Source: CAYNQK01 sp964470375 (GTDB lineage Bacteria > Spirochaetota > Spirochaetia > Treponematales > JBGSOB01). From it: DNA of 64,000 bases. Every line of letters begins with the position of its first letter. Positions within the stretch are counted from its first letter, which is position 1. The notes beneath the pieces are model-generated. The model was not told where the DNA came from. It made no database searches and saw nothing but the letters and a program-made list of their open reading frames with translations. The stretch is taken from NCBI GenBank assembly GCA_964470375.1, contig CAYYCP010000001.1, positions 62,001-126,000 on the forward strand. The letters run 5' to 3'. Positions 60,837 to 64,000 of this stretch are shown here, piece after piece. The position numbers were made by a program, and so were the translations under genes.

Positions 60837-61864
60837 AGCTTTTCGTCTCCTTCCGTGGCGAGTTCCTCGAATTCGTCCTGCCCGAGCTCCTCGAGCTTCT
60901 TGGTTATCTGGACCGCCATCTTCTTGCCGATCACCCCCGGCCGGCAAAGGAACTTCTTGCGGTTGCCGACGGTCAGGGTCATGGGGTCCGATACGCGGGT
61001 GTTATAGAGCCTGATCACGTCCCCCAGCCTGAGGGAGAGGACGTCGCGGATGGAAATGTTGATGCGCCCGAACTCGGCCACTACGGTCACGTCGACGTTG
61101 GAGAGCTTGTCCTTCAGGATGTTCAAGTTTTCCGTGGTGGTGCCGCGGCGCACCGACGAGTACCAGTACTGGGCCGACAGCTTGGAAATGATGGGCTCGA
61201 TAGTCAGGTAGGGGATGCACAGGTTCATCATGCCCTCGACCTCGCCCACCTTGGTCTCCAGGGTCACCAGGACCACCATCTCGTTGGGCGGCACGATGGA
61301 GGCGAACTGGGGGTTGGTCTCTATGTTGGACAGGCGCGGGCGGAGATCGATGACCGTCGCCCAGGCCTCGCGCATGTTCCCCAGGATGCGCACGATGATG
61401 CCTTCCATGACCGACTGCTCGATGTCGGTGAGCTCGCGCTGGACCTTGATGCCCTCGCCCGAGCCGCCGAACAGGCGGTCGATTATGGAGAAGGTGACGG
61501 CCGGGTCGACTTCTAGGATGGATTGACCCTTGAGTGGGTCCATGGAGATGATGGCCAGGGTGGTGGGGGTGGGTATGGAGCGGATGAATTCCTCGTAGGT
61601 CAGCTGGTCCACCGAGGCCACGTGGACATGCACCAGGGAGCGCAGGGAGGCCGACAGGGAGGTGGTGGTCAGGCGGGCGAAGGTCTCGTGCATGATCGAG
61701 ACCGTGCGGATCTGCTCCTTGGAAAATTTGTCGGGACGCTTGAAATCATAGATCTTGATCTTGCGCGTGTCGGCGGTCGGCCGGATATCCTCGGGCTCCG
61801 AATCGCCCTGGTTTATGGCCGTAAGGAGCTGGTCTATCTCGTCCTGAGAAAGAACCTCTGTCAT
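60833..61864 (-). CDS. fliM: Flagellar switch protein FliM
   Basis: ATG 61864 gives 343 residues with a strong GGAGGAGAGGGGAAGG ahead. Further upstream codons are read-through and not likely coding. FliM is the C-ring middle protein that binds CheY-P. The N-terminal LSQDEIDQLLTAI is the CheY-P-binding peptide. The middle CheC-like part has SIMHETFARLTTTSLSASLRS, GGSGEGI, and EREL. The C-terminal FliN-like part (SNVDVTVVAEFGRINISIRDVLSLRLGDVIRL) contacts FliY. It starts a new transcription unit after a terminator and a promoter. Confidence 0.96.
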   Translation of the reverse strand: MTEVLSQDEIDQLLTAINQGDSEPEDIRPTADTRKIKIYDFKRPDKFSKEQIRTVSIMHETFARLTTTSLSASLRSLVHVHVASVDQLTYEEFIRSIPTPTTLAIISMDPLKGQSILEVDPAVTFSIIDRLFGGSGEGIKVQRELTDIEQSVMEGIIVRILGNMREAWATVIDLRPRLSNIETNPQFASIVPPNEMVVLVTLETKVGEVEGMMNLCIPYLTIEPIISKLSAQYWYSSVRRGTTTENLNILKDKLSNVDVTVVAEFGRINISIRDVLSLRLGDVIRLYNTRVSDPMTLTVGNRKKFLCRPGVIGKKMAVQITKKLEELGQDEFEELATEGDEKL

Positions 61865-61884
61865 GCCTTCCCCTCTCCTCCCAT

Positions 61885-61914
61885 ATAATGGCACGGAAAT
61901 ACGGGAAAATGCAA
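61885..61914 (-). promoter_or_regulatory. Promoter of the fliM-fliY-... unit
   Basis: On the minus strand TTGCAT (61914-61909), an 18-base spacer and CATTAT (61890-61885) resemble a sigma-70 promoter of the same form as the pgi promoter. The transcript would begin about 14 bases before the fliM ATG and still contain its ribosome binding site. Confidence 0.5.
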
Positions 61915-61925
61915 CCGACTTCCGC

Positions 61926-61958
61926 AAAAAAACGCGGGAAAAGCCGGGTTTTCGCGTT
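61926..61958 (-). terminator. Rho-independent terminator after fliL
   Basis: On the minus strand AACGCG (61958-61953) and CGCGTT (61936-61931) pair, with a further A4/T4 inner stem and a two-base bulge, followed by seven T's (61932-61926). It lies about 110 bases past the fliL stop, in front of the fliM promoter. Confidence 0.65.
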
Positions 61959-62066
61959 GGCTGAAGCCGTTTCCGGCCCCGCTCCGCCCCGCCTCGTCCA
62001 AGCCGTCGGATCCTGGGCCGATGAAGCCCCCGGATCGGCCATCCGGCCTCCCCGGCGCGTCCCCCG

Positions 62067-62609
62067 TCACATCTTCACGACGTCCAGCTTCTCGAAGAGG
62101 ATGTCTCGGATGCCCTTGGAACGCATGATGTCGTTGAGGCGCTCCCGCAGCTCCTCCTTGACCCGCCGCTCGCGGGCCGGGCTCAAGTCATCGGCCTTCT
62201 TGGTGGAGAAATAATTGCGCAGGAAGTCGCGGATCTGGGCCTGGCGGGCGTTCAGCTCGTTCTCCAGCTCCTTGTCGCCCTTGTCATAGCCTATCAGCAC
62301 CTTGACCGATACCGAGGCCGGCGGGTCGTCCATAGTCCTGAGGCGCAGCTCCGGGACCTGGGATGAGTAGGCGTACTCCGGCAGGACGTCCTGGTACTCC
62401 TCGCTGGCCGGCACGACCGTTTGGGCCTGGCCGCGCCCGCCTGCCAGGGTGAGAGTGAGCCAAGCGATAGTGAACATGAGGATGACGGCTCCCAGGATGA
62501 TGCCTACGATGCCCAGTATCCTCAGGATGGGGATGCCCAGCCCGCGGCGCTTCTCCTGGGACGGCTTCTCCTGCGCGGTGCCCTCGTCTGAAAAGTCAAT
62601 ATCCGACAT
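62067..62609 (-). CDS. fliL: Flagellar basal-body-associated protein FliL
   Basis: The protein has 180 residues with one membrane helix (ILGIVGIILGAVILMFTIAWLTLTL) after a short cytoplasmic part. The periplasmic domain has VPELRLRTMDDPPASVSVKVLIGYDKGDKELENELNARQAQIRDFLRNYFSTKKADDL and ends with RLNDIMRSKGIRDILFEKLDVVKM, the FliL pattern. FliL rings surround the stator and raise motor torque. It lies 12 bases past the motB stop and is the last gene before a terminator. Confidence 0.93.
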   Translation of the reverse strand: MSDIDFSDEGTAQEKPSQEKRRGLGIPILRILGIVGIILGAVILMFTIAWLTLTLAGGRGQAQTVVPASEEYQDVLPEYAYSSQVPELRLRTMDDPPASVSVKVLIGYDKGDKELENELNARQAQIRDFLRNYFSTKKADDLSPARERRVKEELRERLNDIMRSKGIRDILFEKLDVVKM

Positions 62610-62621
62610 GTTTCGAGCCTC

Positions 62622-63353
62622 CTAGAGATGACCCTCGTCGAGGATCACGATGTCGACGCGGCGGTTGTAGGCCCGCCCCTCCGGGCTGTCGTTGCTCGCC
62701 AACGGGACGGTGTCCGAAAATCCGGCCACCTGGAAGCGGCTTTCCTCCACCCCGAAGTCGGCCAGGAAGCCCAGGACGTTGATGGAACGGGCCGCGGACA
62801 GCTCCCAATTGGACTTCCAGGGACCGTCCGGGTCCACCGGCAGGGAATCCGTGTGGCCCTCGATGCGTATCTTTCGGTCGGCCAGCTCCGGGGAGAGGAG
62901 GAGCTCCGTCAGGCGGATCAACATCTGGCGGGTCTCTTCGATATTTATTTGGGCCGAGGCCGGCCTGAAGAAGGCGTCTGAGGCAAGGCTGATCACCAGG
63001 CCGCGCTCATCGTGGGTGACGCGGACCTTGTTGGAGCGGATCTCCGGGCTGAACAGCGAGACGGCTTTCTTGAGGCTTGTGCCCAGGTAATTGCCCTTCT
63101 CCATGGAGGGCAGAGTCGAGACGGTGTTGCCCAGGTCGGCCAGCTTGCCGGTGGCCAGGGTGGGCGCGCCCTCGTTGGCCCCCATGCCCTGGGCCGAGAG
63201 CTGGGACAGCATCACATCCATCTGCTGGACATCCACGTCGGTCACGTCGAAGAGGGCCACGAAGAAGCACAGGAGGAGGGTCATCATATCCGAGTAGGTC
63301 AGGATCCACGCCCCGGTGCCGCTGGCCTCCTCAGGCTTCCGCTTGCGCGCCAT
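62622..63353 (-). CDS. motB: Stator protein MotB
   Basis: The protein has 243 residues. The single helix carries the proton-binding Asp in AWILTYSDMMTLLLCFFVALF. The C-terminal OmpA-like peptidoglycan-binding domain has IRIEGHTDSLPVDPDGPWKSNWELSAARSINVLGFL. Together with MotA it forms the torque-generating stator. Start ATG 63353 lies three bases after the motA stop. Length is normal to slightly short. Confidence 0.96.
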   Translation of the reverse strand: MARKRKPEEASGTGAWILTYSDMMTLLLCFFVALFDVTDVDVQQMDVMLSQLSAQGMGANEGAPTLATGKLADLGNTVSTLPSMEKGNYLGTSLKKAVSLFSPEIRSNKVRVTHDERGLVISLASDAFFRPASAQINIEETRQMLIRLTELLLSPELADRKIRIEGHTDSLPVDPDGPWKSNWELSAARSINVLGFLADFGVEESRFQVAGFSDTVPLASNDSPEGRAYNRRVDIVILDEGHL

Positions 63354-63356
63354 GCC

Positions 63357-64000
63357 CTAGTCCTTGAGGAGCTCGCTCTCCAGCTTGGCCCGCTCGACAG
63401 GGTCCAGGTAGGAGAGGAGCTTCAGGGTCAGGATGCGCGGGTTGTCGCCGGCCTGGATGGACAGTACTCCCTCTATGGCCATCTCGCGGTAGACCGTCTC
63501 CTGCTCGTCCTTGGCCACCAACGAACCCATGATGGGCACCAGGAGGGCGTTGGCCATGATGGCCCCGTAGAAAGTGGTCACCAGGGCCACGGCCATGTTG
63601 GGGCCTATACGGGTCTTGTCCTGGATGTTCTTCATCATGGCGATCAATCCAAGGACCGTCCCCAACATGCCGAAGCCAGGGGCCAGCTTGGACCAGGCGT
63701 CCACCATCTTATGCCATTTGGCGTGGCGGGCGTTCATGCCGTTGAGCTCGTTCTCCATCAGGCTGCGGATGATCTCGGCGTCCGTTCCGTCCACCACCAG
63801 CTTGAGGCCGTTCTTCATGAAGGGGTCGTCGATCTCCTCGACCACCTCCTCCAGGGCCAGGAGTCCCTCTCGACGGGCCTTCTCGGAGAGCTCCTGGAGC
63901 TTCTGGATCAGGCCTGCCACGTTCAGCTTGTAATGCCTGAAGGCCTTGCCCATGATCTTGAAGATGGTGATGCAGTCCTTGAAGCCGTACTGCAGCATCA
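63357..64000 (-). CDS. motA: Stator protein MotA, N-terminal part outside window
   Basis: The frame continues past the right edge; about 214 residues are visible of an expected 260. The first N-terminal helices are missing, and the ATG at 63998 is internal. Seen are the cytoplasmic loop (LVVDGTDAEIIRSLMENELNGMNARH), the later helices with FGMLGTVLGLIAMMKN and MAVALVTTFYGAIMANALLVPIMGSL, and the C-terminal tail. The family signature APGFGMLGTVLGLI is complete. The gene is transcribed with motB. Confidence 0.96.
   Translation of the reverse strand, partial: MLQYGFKDCITIFKIMGKAFRHYKLNVAGLIQKLQELSEKARREGLLALEEVVEEIDDPFMKNGLKLVVDGTDAEIIRSLMENELNGMNARHAKWHKMVDAWSKLAPGFGMLGTVLGLIAMMKNIQDKTRIGPNMAVALVTTFYGAIMANALLVPIMGSLVAKDEQETVYREMAIEGVLSIQAGDNPRILTLKLLSYLDPVERAKLESELLKD

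Noticed and set aside
61889..61905. TGGCAC on the plus strand, like half of a sigma-54 promoter
   Set aside because: The matching TTGC half is absent and it faces away from any gene start.

Overview
This 64 kb window is GC-rich chromosomal DNA from a spirochaete of the Treponema lineage. The clearest marker is a gene for CfpA, the cytoplasmic filament protein known from Treponema (25096-27165, minus). It sits beside a pyruvate phosphate dikinase-like gene and a von Willebrand A gene, an arrangement I recall from T. pallidum (TP0746-TP0751 region). The right-hand third is a large spirochaetal motility cluster on the minus strand: motA, motB, fliL, fliM, fliY, fliO, fliP, fliQ, fliR, flhB, flhA, flhF, flhG, a small membrane gene, fliA, fapA and two accessory genes. 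T. pallidum locus numbers given here come from memory and were not searched.

Layout from left to right. 1-5.3 kb (plus) holds an acidic protein cut by the window edge, a gene that needs a -1 frameshift to be read, and two tandem DUF115/MAF-like genes. 5.3-7.1 kb (minus) holds an exported HEXXH protein and an unrecognised partner. 7.2-13.4 kb (plus) holds an unrecognised protein, a TP0733-like outer-membrane barrel, a lipoprotein, a long RarA-type fusion and folC. 13.4-16.4 kb (minus) holds a diguanylate cyclase, a DUF445 membrane protein and an SH3-like lipoprotein. 16.4-18.0 kb (plus) holds an exported protein and a caspase-like lipoprotein. Next come a Nudix and a PilZ gene (minus), a TPR gene (plus), and ppdK, a TP0747-position gene and cfpA (minus). 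27.4-30.8 kb (plus) holds the vWA protein, an NrnA-like DHH phosphoesterase and a large lipoprotein. 30.8-38.9 kb (minus) holds SPOR, LapA, miaB, a membrane protein, a stand-alone AICAR transformylase, folE2, folD, a radical-SAM/SPASM protein and HU. 39.1-46.0 kb (plus) holds pgi, murG, cvpA, holB and a sigma-54-type two-component pair. The rest is the motility cluster.

The genes are tightly packed, often with 4-base ATGA overlaps, so most runs are probably operons. Themes are motility (the export gate, C-ring and stator genes, plus the MAF-like genes that may glycosylate flagellin), c-di-GMP signalling (one GGEEF enzyme and one PilZ protein), one-carbon/folate/purine metabolism (folC, folE2, folD, AICAR transformylase) and envelope proteins.

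The most unusual signals are four. First, a dnaX-like -1 frameshift cassette lies at 1061-1111, with an SD-like stretch, an A_AAA_AAG heptamer, a hairpin and a zero-frame stop. Second, fliO has a full signal peptide only if translation starts at an ACG codon at 59534, which has a strong Shine-Dalgarno. Third, a terminator followed by a promoter lies between fliL and fliM and splits the motility operon. Fourth, the PPDK-like protein next to cfpA has a strongly altered ATP-grasp region. I saw no tRNA, rRNA, CRISPR, insertion sequence or phage gene.
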